A DNA stretch of 64,000 nucleotides from Methanoregula sp. SKADARSKE-2 (GTDB taxonomy: Archaea > Halobacteriota > Methanomicrobia > Methanomicrobiales > Methanospirillaceae). The stretch covers positions 1,844,391 through 1,908,390 of the forward strand of contig CP121470.1 of NCBI GenBank assembly GCA_030919125.1, written 5' to 3'. Positions 9,149 to 18,757 of this stretch are shown here, piece by piece. The notes beneath the pieces were generated by a model. The model made no database searches, was not told the DNA's origin, and saw nothing but the letters and a program-made list of their open reading frames with translations. Positions within the stretch are counted from its first letter, which is position 1. Each line of letters opens with the position of its first letter. Position numbers and translations under genes: made by a program.

Positions 9149-9775
9149 ATGATCCCTCTCTTCGTGGACTGTTCCGGCCGACAGGTCATCATCTTCGGGG
9201 GAGGAGAGGTCGCATACAGGAAAGCCCTGTTCTTTTTACGCGAAGCCGGGGTTACGGTTGTCAGCCGCTCTTTTGGGGAAAAAATTGCCGGGCTGGATAT
9301 CCACCGGGTTGAAGAGGATCTCTCTTGGATCTCCGAAGAAGAGCTCGATACGCTCATCGACAGCGCATTCCTGGTTGTCGCTGCCCTCTCCAATCCCGAT
9401 CTGAACAATCGCATCGGCCGGCACTGCCGAAGAAAAGGGATCCTCTTTAATAACGCCGATGGAATACCTGGCGATGTGATCATTCCCTCGGTCACCCCTG
9501 CAGAGAACTATACCCTGGCAATAACCACCGGGGGGAGCAGCCCGGCGATATCCCGGTTCATCCGCGAACACCTCGAAGCAGAATTCCCTGCAATGGATGC
9601 GATGATCGCACTCCAGAACGAACTCCGGGAAAAACTCAGAGGCTCCGAGCCTCTGCAGAGAAGGAGGAATGAGATCCTTCGGGAGATCCTGCAGGATCAG
9701 GAGATCTGGGATCTCCTCAAAGAAGATCCCGCTTCAGCCCGGGAGCGGGTCCTAGGACGGTACATTCATGGTTGA
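9149..9775 (+). CDS. Precorrin-2 dehydrogenase (siroheme synthase N-domain type)
   Basis: 208 residues. The N-terminal Rossmann fold has FGGGEVAYRKA, and the family motif TTGGSSPAISRFIREHLE follows, as in CysG-N/Met8p. It oxidises precorrin-2 to sirohydrochlorin with NAD, feeding siroheme, F430, cobalamin or the archaeal heme route. A separate ferrochelatase is not visible here. It overlaps hemA by 8 bases and opens the tetrapyrrole cluster. Confidence 0.9.
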   Translation: MIPLFVDCSGRQVIIFGGGEVAYRKALFFLREAGVTVVSRSFGEKIAGLDIHRVEEDLSWISEEELDTLIDSAFLVVAALSNPDLNNRIGRHCRRKGILFNNADGIPGDVIIPSVTPAENYTLAITTGGSSPAISRFIREHLEAEFPAMDAMIALQNELREKLRGSEPLQRRRNEILREILQDQEIWDLLKEDPASARERVLGRYIHG

Positions 9776-11039
9776 TTCACCCGTACTGATAGCCGTTGCC
9801 GGAGTAAATCACCATACTGCCGATCTCACTGCCCTGGAGGCTTTCCGGTTCGAAGATGAGCACGCCTTCTTCCGGAATGCAGCATCGCGTTTCCGGGGGG
9901 CTCTCCTCCTCCAGACCTGTAACCGGGTCGAAGTGATGGTCGAAGGGGAGCCCGAAAGCCTCAGGCATTTTCTGGAAGAGACCGGTCGAAAAGGTTTTTT
10001 CCTGCATACCGGAATCCAGGCCCTGCATCACCTGTTCGAACTTGCGGCCGGCATCGATTCCATGATTGTCGGCGAGGACCAGATCATCGGACAGCTCAGA
10101 AAAGCACTCGCCAGCGCACAGGAAGAAGAGAGTTCCTGTACCCTGCTTGAACATTGCGTGAACAAGGCAATCCATGTTGGGGTGGAGGTACGCAGGAAGA
10201 CCCAGATAAACCGTGGCGCAGTATCGATCGGTTCCGCCGCAGTCCTTCTTGCCGAATCGCAGATCGGCAGCCTTGATGGCAAACATATCCTCGTTGTCGG
10301 GAGCGGGGAGATGGGCCTCCTTGTTGCCCAGGCACTTGCGGCAAAGAACCTCACCGCAATGTATGTTGCGAACCGTACCTACGGCCGTGCGGTAATCCTT
10401 GCAGATAAGATCGGCGGGAAGGCCGTGCGTCTCTCAGAGCTCTATCATTACATCACCCTTTCTGATGTCGTCATCACCTGCACATCGGCGCCTCACCCGA
10501 TAGTCCACCGGGAAGAACTTGCCCGGGCCATGAGAGACCGGTGCTGGCCGGTAGAAGGCCACCCCCGGCCCCTCATCCTGATCGATATCGCCCAGCCCCG
10601 GGATGTCGAAGAGGGGGCAGGATCGGTTGACGGGGTCAGGTTATTCTCTATCGATAACCTCCGCTCCATCAACGAGCAGACGATGATCACGAGAAGAGCT
10701 GAAGCCATGCGTGCCCGGGAATTCGTTGAAGCAGAACTTGGCCTCTTCCTCCGCCACCTGAGCAGGAGATCCGCTGACGATATCCTCGCGTCCCTCCACA
10801 CATGGGCAGAGGCTGTGCGTATCCGCGAACGGGACCGGGCGATTGGAAGGATAGGCAACCCGGATGCAAGGACACGGGAGGTGATGGACGATTTGAGCCG
10901 GGTTCTTGCAAAAAAAATTCTCACCGACATTACGTTTTCCATCCGTGTGAGTGCAGAAGAGGGAGATCTTGCAAGTGCAGAAGCCCTGGCAAAAGTGGTA
11001 ACCCATGGGGAGAGGATCCGCAGGCTACCGGAACCCTGA
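9768..11039 (+). CDS. hemA: Glutamyl-tRNA reductase
   Basis: 423 residues. It reduces Glu-tRNA(Glu) to glutamate-1-semialdehyde, the first committed step of C5 tetrapyrrole synthesis. Motifs: the catalytic Cys in LLQTCNRVEV (about residue 50), the GIDSMIVGEDQI segment, the Rossmann loop VVGSGEMGLLVA, and the C-terminal dimerisation helices. The start overlaps the end of the precorrin-2 dehydrogenase gene by 8 bases, so coupling is likely. Confidence 0.97.
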   Translation: MVDSPVLIAVAGVNHHTADLTALEAFRFEDEHAFFRNAASRFRGALLLQTCNRVEVMVEGEPESLRHFLEETGRKGFFLHTGIQALHHLFELAAGIDSMIVGEDQIIGQLRKALASAQEEESSCTLLEHCVNKAIHVGVEVRRKTQINRGAVSIGSAAVLLAESQIGSLDGKHILVVGSGEMGLLVAQALAAKNLTAMYVANRTYGRAVILADKIGGKAVRLSELYHYITLSDVVITCTSAPHPIVHREELARAMRDRCWPVEGHPRPLILIDIAQPRDVEEGAGSVDGVRLFSIDNLRSINEQTMITRRAEAMRAREFVEAELGLFLRHLSRRSADDILASLHTWAEAVRIRERDRAIGRIGNPDARTREVMDDLSRVLAKKILTDITFSIRVSAEEGDLASAEALAKVVTHGERIRRLPEP

Positions 11040-12029
11040 AGCATTTTTCTTCGGATATTCACTTTCCCTTAAAAAAAAGCCTGAGCACGAATGGATGGGA
11101 TGTTGCTAAGATCCCAGGGATGCCGCGCTCAAAAATTCCGGAGAGCGGCCGGGTGCTCCGGGGCATACCAAGGTCGATCTCCTCGTTACCAATCCTGATT
11201 GACGGAATTATGGGAGTCTCTTATCCGCGGCCTCTGCCGTTCCCTTAAGTGTGGGAGAGTCTGTATCCGGGCCCGTCCAGCAGAAAACCTCGGATGTATT
11301 TCCGTTCGGGAGAGCAATCTCAAATAAAGTCCTGGACCAATTTCTGCCCGGGCACTCCCCGAAACAAGCGGGTTCCTCTCCTCGGGCCTGATGATCACCC
11401 GGGCCCGGGGCTCTTTCCTGAAAGGCTGTCACCGCGAGCTGGTGAGCTGAGCGCGGTGCAGGGATGATCATTGGCAGGTCTGTCTCCCATCAACGCGTAC
11501 GCGAGGATGGGCGTGATATCCCGGACGGATTCGGGGCAATCGACGGGGAAAACTGAGGAATTTACCGGGGTATCCGAAGATTTTGTGACCTGCGTTGCAC
11601 AACAGCTCTCCCATCCGGGATCCGCTCCAAGTCCTCGCATCACCTCCGGGTTGCTCTATTCCGGCATCTCAGGACAAAGCCTCCGGGAGATATGGGGGGA
11701 ACAGGGAGAGCGCGCTGATCTCACGGGGCAAGGCGGCTGCCGGGGGGATTGGCACTTTTGCGTTCCAGGAATTCCGGGAAGTTCCAGCTGCAAAAAGGGG
11801 GGGGGAGATAAGAACGGGGAGATTACTCACGGAATCACTCCGGCCTGCTTTTGAGTCAATGGTTCCCGTGCAGGTTTTCCCACCGAGATGAAAGATACGA
11901 GAACCGGAATCTTTCCGGTCGGTTTCTTTTGCGGATACATTTCGCGCAAGAGAGAATGTACTACAGCATATATACCATGGATTTTAGAAAATGTAACCAG
12001 CAGATTTGCAATCAGGTGGCAGTACAACT
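11040..12029. other. 1 kb gap inside the tetrapyrrole cluster
   Basis: No gene I can support. Short open frames exist on both strands but conflict with each other. The most protein-like is a minus-strand stretch near 11210-11350 (ALPNGNTSEVFCWTGPDTD). Another minus-strand patch near 11460-11560 reads ITPILAYALMGDRPANDHP in a different frame, so a decayed minus-strand gene is possible. No homology could be assigned by eye. Confidence 0.4.
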
Positions 12030-13013
12030 ATGTTCCCAGAGCGGCGAATGAGACGGGCACGGTCGCGGAATATCCAGCCGCTCCTGCGTGAGATCAGCTT
12101 GACAAAACACGATCTCATAGCCCCCCTTTTTGTGGATGAATCCTTAACAGCTCCCCATCCCATTTCCGCGATGCCGGGCCAGTCCCGCTTCCCGGTCAAC
12201 GGGATAGCCGATGAAGCTGAACGGTTATGGAGACGGGGGATCCATGCGGTCCTCCTCTTCGGGATCCCGAAAACAAAAGACCCTGAGGGGAGTTGTGCAT
12301 TCGATCCGGAGGGTGTGGTCCAGCAGGCGGTCAGGAAGATCAAGGAACGGGTGCCGGAGATCGTGGTCATCACCGATGTCTGTGCCTGCGAATATACGAG
12401 CCACGGGCACTGCGGGATAATCGGCGAGGCACGATGCGGCACCGATCTCCTGAACGACAGATCGCTTGAGCTCATGAATAAGATAGCTCTCAGCCATGCA
12501 GAGAGCGGGGCAGACATTGTTGCACCATCATCCATGCTTGACGGCGTTGTCGGGTCTATCAGGTCGGCACTCGACCGTTCAGGGTTTGTCGAGGTGATGA
12601 TCATGGCCTATTCGACAAAATTCTGCTCGGCATTATACGGCCCGTTCCGGGAGGCCGCGGATTCCGGTTTCTCGTTTGGCGACCGGTCGACCTACCAGAT
12701 CGATCCGGCCAACCGCCGGGAGGCATTCCTTGAATCCCGGCTGGACATGGATGAGGGGGCCGACATCCTCATGGTGAAGCCGGCGGGCTTTTATCTCGAC
12801 ATCCTTTCGGAAGTGGCCACCCTTGGTCTGCCGGTTGCAGCCTACCAGGTGAGCGGGGAATACTCGATGATAAAGGCTGCTGCCGGACGCGGGTGGCTGA
12901 AGGAGAGGGCAACCGTCCTCGAAAGCCTCATCAGCATAAAGCGGGCGGGTGCCGAGATGATCATAACGTATTTTGCAAGCGATGTTGCCGGGTGGCTTGA
13001 TGAAGAGCTGTGA
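12030..13013 (+). CDS. hemB: Porphobilinogen synthase (ALA dehydratase)
   Basis: Condenses two 5-aminolevulinates to porphobilinogen. About 327 residues from the ATG at 12030, which I prefer over the in-frame TTG at 12006 because AGGTGG lies just upstream and MFPERR matches family N-termini. Visible motifs: the Cys-rich metal site [14 protein letters not shown] and two active-site lysines in [14 protein letters not shown] and [11 protein letters not shown]. Its end overlaps hemL by 14 bases. Confidence 0.97.
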   Translation: MFPERRMRRARSRNIQPLLREISLTKHDLIAPLFVDESLTAPHPISAMPGQSRFPVNGIADEAERLWRRGIHAVLLFGIPKTKDPEGSCAFDPEGVVQQAVRKIKERVPEIVVITDVCACEYTSHGHCGIIGEARCGTDLLNDRSLELMNKIALSHAESGADIVAPSSMLDGVVGSIRSALDRSGFVEVMIMAYSTKFCSALYGPFREAADSGFSFGDRSTYQIDPANRREAFLESRLDMDEGADILMVKPAGFYLDILSEVATLGLPVAAYQVSGEYSMIKAAAGRGWLKERATVLESLISIKRAGAEMIITYFASDVAGWLDEEL

Positions 13014-14241
13014 GCTCTTTGCTGAGGCAAAGACCCTGATGCCGGGCGGGGTCTCGAGCCCGGTCCGGGCGATTAAACCCTACCCGTTTTACACCGCCCG
13101 GGCAGGAGGTTCGCACCTGACCACGGTCGATGGCCGGAACCTTATCGACTGCTGCATGGCCTATGGCCCTCTGATCCTTGGCCACGCACACCCGCATATC
13201 CGGAGCGCGATCGAGAACCGGCTCGCTGACGGGTGGCTCTACGGGACACCGTCGCCGCTGGAACCGGAATTTGCCCAGCTCATCACCGGGGACCACCCGG
13301 GGATGGAGATGGTCCGGTTCGTATCGAGCGGTTCGGAAGCGACCATGGCCGCGATCCGGCTCGCCCGAGGCTTCACCGGTAAGAACGATATTGTCAAGAT
13401 TGAAGGCGGGTTCCACGGGGCTCACGATGCGGTTCTTGTCCAAGCCGGATCGGGGGCAACCACCATGGGTGTCCCGGATTCCGCTGGTGTCCTCAAAGAT
13501 CTCGTAGCCCACACACGGCAGGTCCCGTACAACGATGCAGAGGCGCTCGAAACGCTTCTTGCAACGAACCACGATATCGCTGCTCTCATCATCGAACCGG
13601 TCCTTGGCAACATAGGGCCGGTGCTGCCGGATGAGAATTACTTAAGCGAGATCCGGGAGATCACCAAGACTTACGGCGTCCTTCTGATCCTCGACGAAGT
13701 TATCACCGGCTACCGGCTCGGAATCGGCGGAGCCCAGGTCATGTTCGGCCTCAGGCCGGACCTGACAACACTCGGCAAAATAATCGGCGGGGGCCTCCCC
13801 ATCGGGGCCTTTGGCGGGCGGCGGGAGATCATGGAGCTCGTATCCCCGGCCGGCCCGGTCTACCAGGCTGGAACCTTCTCGGGAAACCCCCTCTCCCTTA
13901 CCGCGGGAATTGCAACTCTCCGGTGGCTGCACGATCACCGGTCGCTCTATCTGAAACTCGCGGAAAAGACCCGGACGATTGAGGAGTCGATCGGCGATTA
14001 CGGCACCGGCTCGTTTGTCCGGCTCGGTTCGATCTTCAAGTATTTCTTCCGGGCAAGCCCGCCAAAGAACTACCGTGAAGTCAAGGAATGCGATACCGAA
14101 GCGTTTGGAAAGTTCTGGAATCGCATGATGGACCGGGAGATCTTCTTGCCCCCTTCACAATTTGAGACAAATTTTCTCTCAGCAGCGCATACCGAACAAG
14201 ACTGCACCACCATAGCACAGGCGTACGCACAATGTCGATAA
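13000..14241 (+). CDS. hemL: Glutamate-1-semialdehyde 2,1-aminomutase
   Basis: A PLP enzyme converting glutamate-1-semialdehyde to 5-aminolevulinate. About 413 residues from ATG 13000 ([11 protein letters not shown]). Signature elements: [36 protein letters not shown], and the PLP lysine in [11 protein letters not shown]. It overlaps hemB (14 bases) and hemC (10 bases), so hemB-hemL-hemC-cobA is one tightly packed operon. Confidence 0.97.
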   Translation: MKSCELFAEAKTLMPGGVSSPVRAIKPYPFYTARAGGSHLTTVDGRNLIDCCMAYGPLILGHAHPHIRSAIENRLADGWLYGTPSPLEPEFAQLITGDHPGMEMVRFVSSGSEATMAAIRLARGFTGKNDIVKIEGGFHGAHDAVLVQAGSGATTMGVPDSAGVLKDLVAHTRQVPYNDAEALETLLATNHDIAALIIEPVLGNIGPVLPDENYLSEIREITKTYGVLLILDEVITGYRLGIGGAQVMFGLRPDLTTLGKIIGGGLPIGAFGGRREIMELVSPAGPVYQAGTFSGNPLSLTAGIATLRWLHDHRSLYLKLAEKTRTIEESIGDYGTGSFVRLGSIFKYFFRASPPKNYREVKECDTEAFGKFWNRMMDREIFLPPSQFETNFLSAAHTEQDCTTIAQAYAQCR

Positions 14242-15116
14242 AGATAGGGACCCGGGGGAGCAAGCTTGCCCTCACCCAGACAGAAACGGTAATCAAAAAA
14301 CTCGCTGCATTGAATATCGCGACAGAAAGAGTGATCATAAGCACGGAAGGGGACACAACAACGGGCGTCCCGCTCCATGAGATTGGAGGCGAGGGGGTCT
14401 TTGTCCGGGCCCTTGACGATGCAATTCTTGCCGGCCAGATCGATTGCGCGGTCCACAGCATGAAGGACATCCCGGCAGCCCGGCCTTTAGAACTTGTCAC
14501 TGCTGCGATCCTCAAGCGTGATTCTGCCGCGGATTACCTCGCCCATTCCTGCCCTCTTGGAAAAGTCAGGATTGTCGGCACGTCCAGTACCCGCAGGCGG
14601 GCACAGATGCTCCGCCACGATCCGGAGATCACGCCAAAAGACCTCCGCGGCAATGTCGACACCCGGATCCGGAAACTTGGCGGGGGCGAATACGATGCGA
14701 TTGTCCTTGCCGAAGCGGGTCTGACACGCCTTGGGATCCGGATCCAGGGCGAACGCCTTCCCCCGGAGAGGTTTGTACCCTCGCCGAACCAGGGTGCGAT
14801 CGCTGTTGTGAGCAGGGCCGATCCCTCGGTCATGGAGGTCCTCTCATCGCTCGATCATTCGCAGACACGGACCGATGTTGCCATCGAACGGGCGATGATG
14901 GAGCAACTCGGCGGAGGCTGCTCTACACCCATGGGGATCTATTGCCGGGCCGGCCACCTCATCGGAGAAGTACTCGCTCTGGACGGCACCCGGACCGAGC
15001 GGATAGAGACGGACGTGAGGACCATCGAGCAGGCCCGCGAAGAGGGCAGAAAACTTCGCGAAAAGGCACAGGATCTCATCGATGAGGCGCATGCAAAGCT
15101 GAGGTTGTCCCCATGA
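14232..15116 (+). CDS. hemC: Porphobilinogen deaminase (hydroxymethylbilane synthase)
   Basis: Polymerises four porphobilinogens into hydroxymethylbilane. 294 residues. It begins with the standard [13 protein letters not shown], contains [10 protein letters not shown], the [12 protein letters not shown] substrate loop, and the dipyrromethane cofactor Cys in GGGCSTPMG. It overlaps hemL by 10 bases and cobA by 4. Confidence 0.97.
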   Translation: MSIKIGTRGSKLALTQTETVIKKLAALNIATERVIISTEGDTTTGVPLHEIGGEGVFVRALDDAILAGQIDCAVHSMKDIPAARPLELVTAAILKRDSAADYLAHSCPLGKVRIVGTSSTRRRAQMLRHDPEITPKDLRGNVDTRIRKLGGGEYDAIVLAEAGLTRLGIRIQGERLPPERFVPSPNQGAIAVVSRADPSVMEVLSSLDHSQTRTDVAIERAMMEQLGGGCSTPMGIYCRAGHLIGEVLALDGTRTERIETDVRTIEQAREEGRKLREKAQDLIDEAHAKLRLSP

Positions 15117-15871
15117 AAGGCAAAGTGTATCTCGTAGGATCCGGCCCGGGAGCAGAAGGTCTTCTTACCCAAAGAGCCCGGCAGATCATCGATAAAGCCG
15201 ATGTCATACTCTACGACCAGCTCCCGGGGGAGGAGATCCTCGCCACGCTACCGGAGCGTGCGGAGAAGATCGACTGTGGGAAATACGGCGGCAGGCATAT
15301 CCTCGAACAGGATGAGATCGAAGCCCTGATCGTGGACCGGGCAAGTAATGGAGAGATCGTTGTCCGGCTCAAAGGCGGGGACCCGTTCCTGTTTGGCCGC
15401 GGCGGCGAAGAGCTGGAGACCGTACAGGATGCCGGTATCGATGTGGAGATGGTTCCCGGCATCTCGAGCGCCCTCGCTGTCCCTGCATCCGTAGGGATAC
15501 CGCTCACGCACCGGAAGTATGCGTCACAGGTTACGATCCTGACCGGCAACGAAGATCCGACTAAGGCAGAACCAGCGCTCGACTGGCAGCTTCTTGCCAG
15601 GAGCCGGGGGACTGTCGTTATTCTGATGGGAGTCGCAAACCTTTCCCAGATCGCCGAAGTCCTGAGGGCAAACGGGAAAGCAGGAGCGACCCCGGTCGCG
15701 GTCATCGAGCGGGGCCTGAGAAGAGACCGGCGCGTGACCACCGGGTCGCTCCTGACCATTGCCGAAGCGACCAGGAAAGCGGGGGTAAAACCGCCCGCTG
15801 TTATTGTCATCGGTGATGTTGTCCAGCTGTATAACCCGAAAAATCCGGACCTGATACCGGTCGGGGAGTGA
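15113..15871 (+). CDS. cobA: Uroporphyrinogen-III C-methyltransferase
   Basis: Methylates uroporphyrinogen III twice with SAM to give precorrin-2, directing flux to siroheme, F430 and cobalamin. 252 residues. Motifs: VYLVGSGPGAEGLLT at the N-terminus, VRLKGGDPFLFGRGGEE, and VPGISSALAVPA. Coupled to hemC by a 4-base overlap. The uroporphyrinogen-III synthase (hemD) that should act between HemC and CobA is neither fused here nor present downstream. Confidence 0.95.
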   Translation: MKGKVYLVGSGPGAEGLLTQRARQIIDKADVILYDQLPGEEILATLPERAEKIDCGKYGGRHILEQDEIEALIVDRASNGEIVVRLKGGDPFLFGRGGEELETVQDAGIDVEMVPGISSALAVPASVGIPLTHRKYASQVTILTGNEDPTKAEPALDWQLLARSRGTVVILMGVANLSQIAEVLRANGKAGATPVAVIERGLRRDRRVTTGSLLTIAEATRKAGVKPPAVIVIGDVVQLYNPKNPDLIPVGE

Positions 15872-15875
15872 GATC

Positions 15876-16337
15876 ATGGACCTGATTAAAGCAGTCAACA
15901 CGTATGAAAAATGGATTTATGCGATACTCATCGCAATGCTCATGATCGTAGTCATCGCATCCCTCGTCGATCTCGCGCACTACCTGTTCCAGGCGCTCAT
16001 TGTCGAGACCCCGTATCTGCTCGAACAGCACGAACTGGTCGGGGTCCTTGGGGCCTTCCTGCTCGTACTGATCGGGGTGGAGTTACTCGAGACTATCAAG
16101 GCATACTTCAGTGAGAATGCTATACATGTTGAGATCGTCGTGCTTCTTGCGGTGATCGGAATTGCACGGAAAGCGCTCGTTCTCGATCCGACCGGCATGA
16201 ACAGTACTGACTTTGGGATCGAGATGATGGGGATCGGGGTCGCGGTGGTCTGTCTTGGTGCAGGATATGCCATTATCAAGAAGGCCGGCGGGCTGACTAT
16301 CGGCCTTGGAAAACAGACTGAGAACGAGAGAGAGTAA
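15876..16337 (+). CDS. PsiE-like membrane protein
   Basis: 153 residues with four predicted membrane helices. The pattern of EKWIYAILIAMLMIVVIASL, then LVGVLGAFLLVLIGVELLETIKAY, then HVEIVVLLAVIGIARKALVLD, is that of the PsiE (phosphate-starvation-inducible E) family, whose molecular role is unknown. It starts only 4 bases after cobA, so it may be co-transcribed with the tetrapyrrole operon. Confidence 0.8.
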   Translation: MDLIKAVNTYEKWIYAILIAMLMIVVIASLVDLAHYLFQALIVETPYLLEQHELVGVLGAFLLVLIGVELLETIKAYFSENAIHVEIVVLLAVIGIARKALVLDPTGMNSTDFGIEMMGIGVAVVCLGAGYAIIKKAGGLTIGLGKQTENERE

Positions 16338-17382
16338 TCCCTGTCATCCTCTGCGCTACTGCCTTACGGAGGCAGCGCAGATCCAACCAGTGATCTGCCT
16401 CCTCCTGATAGGTGGATTCTGTACCGCATCGGCCGTTGCAGGATCGTTCCTCTTCCGGAGGCTACAGTAACAGGATCCGGTTTTTTTCACTCCCAAATTT
16501 TTCGGTCTTTTTTCCGTTCTTCTTCCCTTGCGACAATCTCTTTGTGCGCCCTCCATTATAACCGTGGAGTAATGCCGGTGCACCATCAGGCCGCACTATA
16601 CCCTTCCCGGGTGGTTGGACGGGAGAGAGACCGGATGGATGGGGGTTGGTGAGCAGAGATCTCTCATCAGAGAGGGGTTTTTCCAATCTTCATCCCTTTA
16701 TCATCAGCTCATGGTTTTCATGATCCGTTGCGAGGTACGCTCTGATGTATGGAGGCCGTCCACACCCTCTGCGCCGGAGAACACGTAGGCTGCACAGAGA
16801 TTGCGGGCAGGACTGTACAACATTTCCTTGGGGACAAAAAACCCTCTCCCGGGTCTGCCGGAATGCGGGTGGTGTGTGAAATCCTTCCAGCGAACGGTGA
16901 TCCGATCCTGCGAGTCTTTTAAAACTCCAGAAGATCGTGAATGAGGGAAGTGTATACCCTGAATCCCCCTGACGCTCATTTCGCCTCGATAAGAGGGAAT
17001 AGTATGGCTGGAGGCCTCGTATCTCTCAATGTGGAGATCTCCTGCCCCGCTATTGATTGCTCCTCTCTTGGGGGAGAGACATGCTCCGGCCCGGATACCT
17101 CGTCCACGAGCTTGCGATCAATACACCCGAGGGGATGGCGGCTGCCCTGCGGCAGCAGAGGGCACTCATCGGGAGCGCGAAGACCCGGTGAGGGGCCTTG
17201 AGCGCCAGCGATACCTCTGCTCTTACTCGTATCGGGAGCGTCCCTTCCTCCTGAAAACTTTTACGGCACTATCGTAAAGGGGGGGCGCTACCGTGGCAAA
17301 GCGAAGCCCCGGGGACCTCAGTCAGAGGTGAGGATCATTCCAGAGCACATTTATCTGAATACCGCCGGATATTCTACTACAC
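16338..17382. other. 1 kb gap, possible gene remnant
   Basis: No complete gene. A short frame at 17081-17170 (+) looks like a protein piece (GYLVHELAINTPEGMAAAL) but ends at TGA and has no partner. The rest shows no convincing coding pattern. Confidence 0.4.
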
Positions 17383-18723
17383 ATGAACGCATCCGGGTCG
17401 GAGACGGCAGCCGATAGAGAATACGGAAACAAGGTCATGAAGACCGTGATCTGGCACATCTTTCCGCTGATCCTCGTCCTCTATATCATCAACTACATTG
17501 ACCGGGTAAACCTTGGGTTTGCTGCCCTGACAATGAACACGGATTTCGGCATAACTCCCATGATCTTTGGCCTGGTATCGGGGATCTTTTTTATCGGGTA
17601 CGTCCTCTTCGAGTACCCGAGCAACCGCCTGATGGAACGGTACGGGGCAAAGATCTGGATCTCCCGCATCATTCTCAGCTGGGGGATCGTGGTAATCCTT
17701 CTCGCGTTTGCGCGGAGCGCCTTCGATATCGGAGTGTTGCGCCTCCTGCTTGGTATTGCCGAAGCAGGGTTTTACCCGGGCATCGTCTTTTACCTCTCGC
17801 TCTGGCTCCGGGGCCGCGATCTTGCCCGCTGCATGAGCTACCTGTACGCAGCCCAGATCGTCGCGATCATCATTGGAGCCCCCATCTCGACGCTTATCCT
17901 CGATCATACCGGCTGGCTGGATATGGCCGGCTGGCGGTGGCTCTTCATACTTGAGGGCATACCGGCCATCGTCTTCTGCCTTGTCACGTACCGGTACATG
18001 ACCAACCGGCCTGAGGAGGCTGAGTGGCTCAGTGACCGGGAACGGGCCTGGCTGATCCGCACCGTGAAGGCAGAGCGGGAGTCACATGGCACACCCGTGC
18101 GAAGGACGCCCGGGTATTTCTTCTCCCGTCTCTGGTTCAACCGACTCTGGATCGCGTTCTTCTGCGAGATGGCCTGTGGGTACGCAATCGTCTTCTGGCT
18201 GCCCCAGATCATCAACTCCAGCTCCAAAGACTCCGACCATACCGTCACCGGGCTCCTTATTGCGGTCCCCTATATCTTCGCACTCGCCTGCATGCTCCTC
18301 TGGGCCCACCACTCCGACCGGACCGGTGAGCGCAAATACCATCTGATCATACCCTGGTTCGTTGCAGCGGCAGGGTTCTTTTTGAGCGCAGTCATTTCCA
18401 GCCCGGCCCTTGCGGTTGCCTCCCTCTCCCTGGCGGCAGCGGGGATGTACGCGGGGGTCCCGGTCTTCTGGGCGATCGTGACCGCCCGGGTGAGGAAGAT
18501 AGACGCTTCGGGGGGTATTGCGCTTGTGAATGCGCTCGGGACCCTCGGGGGGTTCGTTGGACCATCCCTGATGGGCATCTTCATCGCCAGGAGCGACACC
18601 GCAGCACCGGGATCCGGTATGCTGGTATTCAGCGGCTTCATGCTGATCGCGGTGTTACTCACGCTCTGGCATTTCCGAGACGGAATGGCGGAGAGCAGCC
18701 TCCCGCTCCGGACACTGCCATGA
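17383..18723 (+). CDS. MFS transporter, anion:cation symporter type
   Basis: 446 residues with twelve predicted membrane helices. The first helix region IINYIDRVNLGFAALTM, the following GIFFIGYVLFEYPSNRLMERYG, and LLGIAEAGFYPGIVFYLS are signatures of the ACS family (organic anion uptake, such as hexuronate or hydroxyphenylacetate permeases). The substrate cannot be told. It is on the same strand as, and 34 bases before, the PutP-type symporter. Such sugar-acid style carriers are unusual for a hydrogenotrophic methanogen. Confidence 0.9.
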   Translation: MNASGSETAADREYGNKVMKTVIWHIFPLILVLYIINYIDRVNLGFAALTMNTDFGITPMIFGLVSGIFFIGYVLFEYPSNRLMERYGAKIWISRIILSWGIVVILLAFARSAFDIGVLRLLLGIAEAGFYPGIVFYLSLWLRGRDLARCMSYLYAAQIVAIIIGAPISTLILDHTGWLDMAGWRWLFILEGIPAIVFCLVTYRYMTNRPEEAEWLSDRERAWLIRTVKAERESHGTPVRRTPGYFFSRLWFNRLWIAFFCEMACGYAIVFWLPQIINSSSKDSDHTVTGLLIAVPYIFALACMLLWAHHSDRTGERKYHLIIPWFVAAAGFFLSAVISSPALAVASLSLAAAGMYAGVPVFWAIVTARVRKIDASGGIALVNALGTLGGFVGPSLMGIFIARSDTAAPGSGMLVFSGFMLIAVLLTLWHFRDGMAESSLPLRTLP

Positions 18724-18757
18724 AAGTACTCGCTGAGGGCTCTCACAGGGAGGAAGC

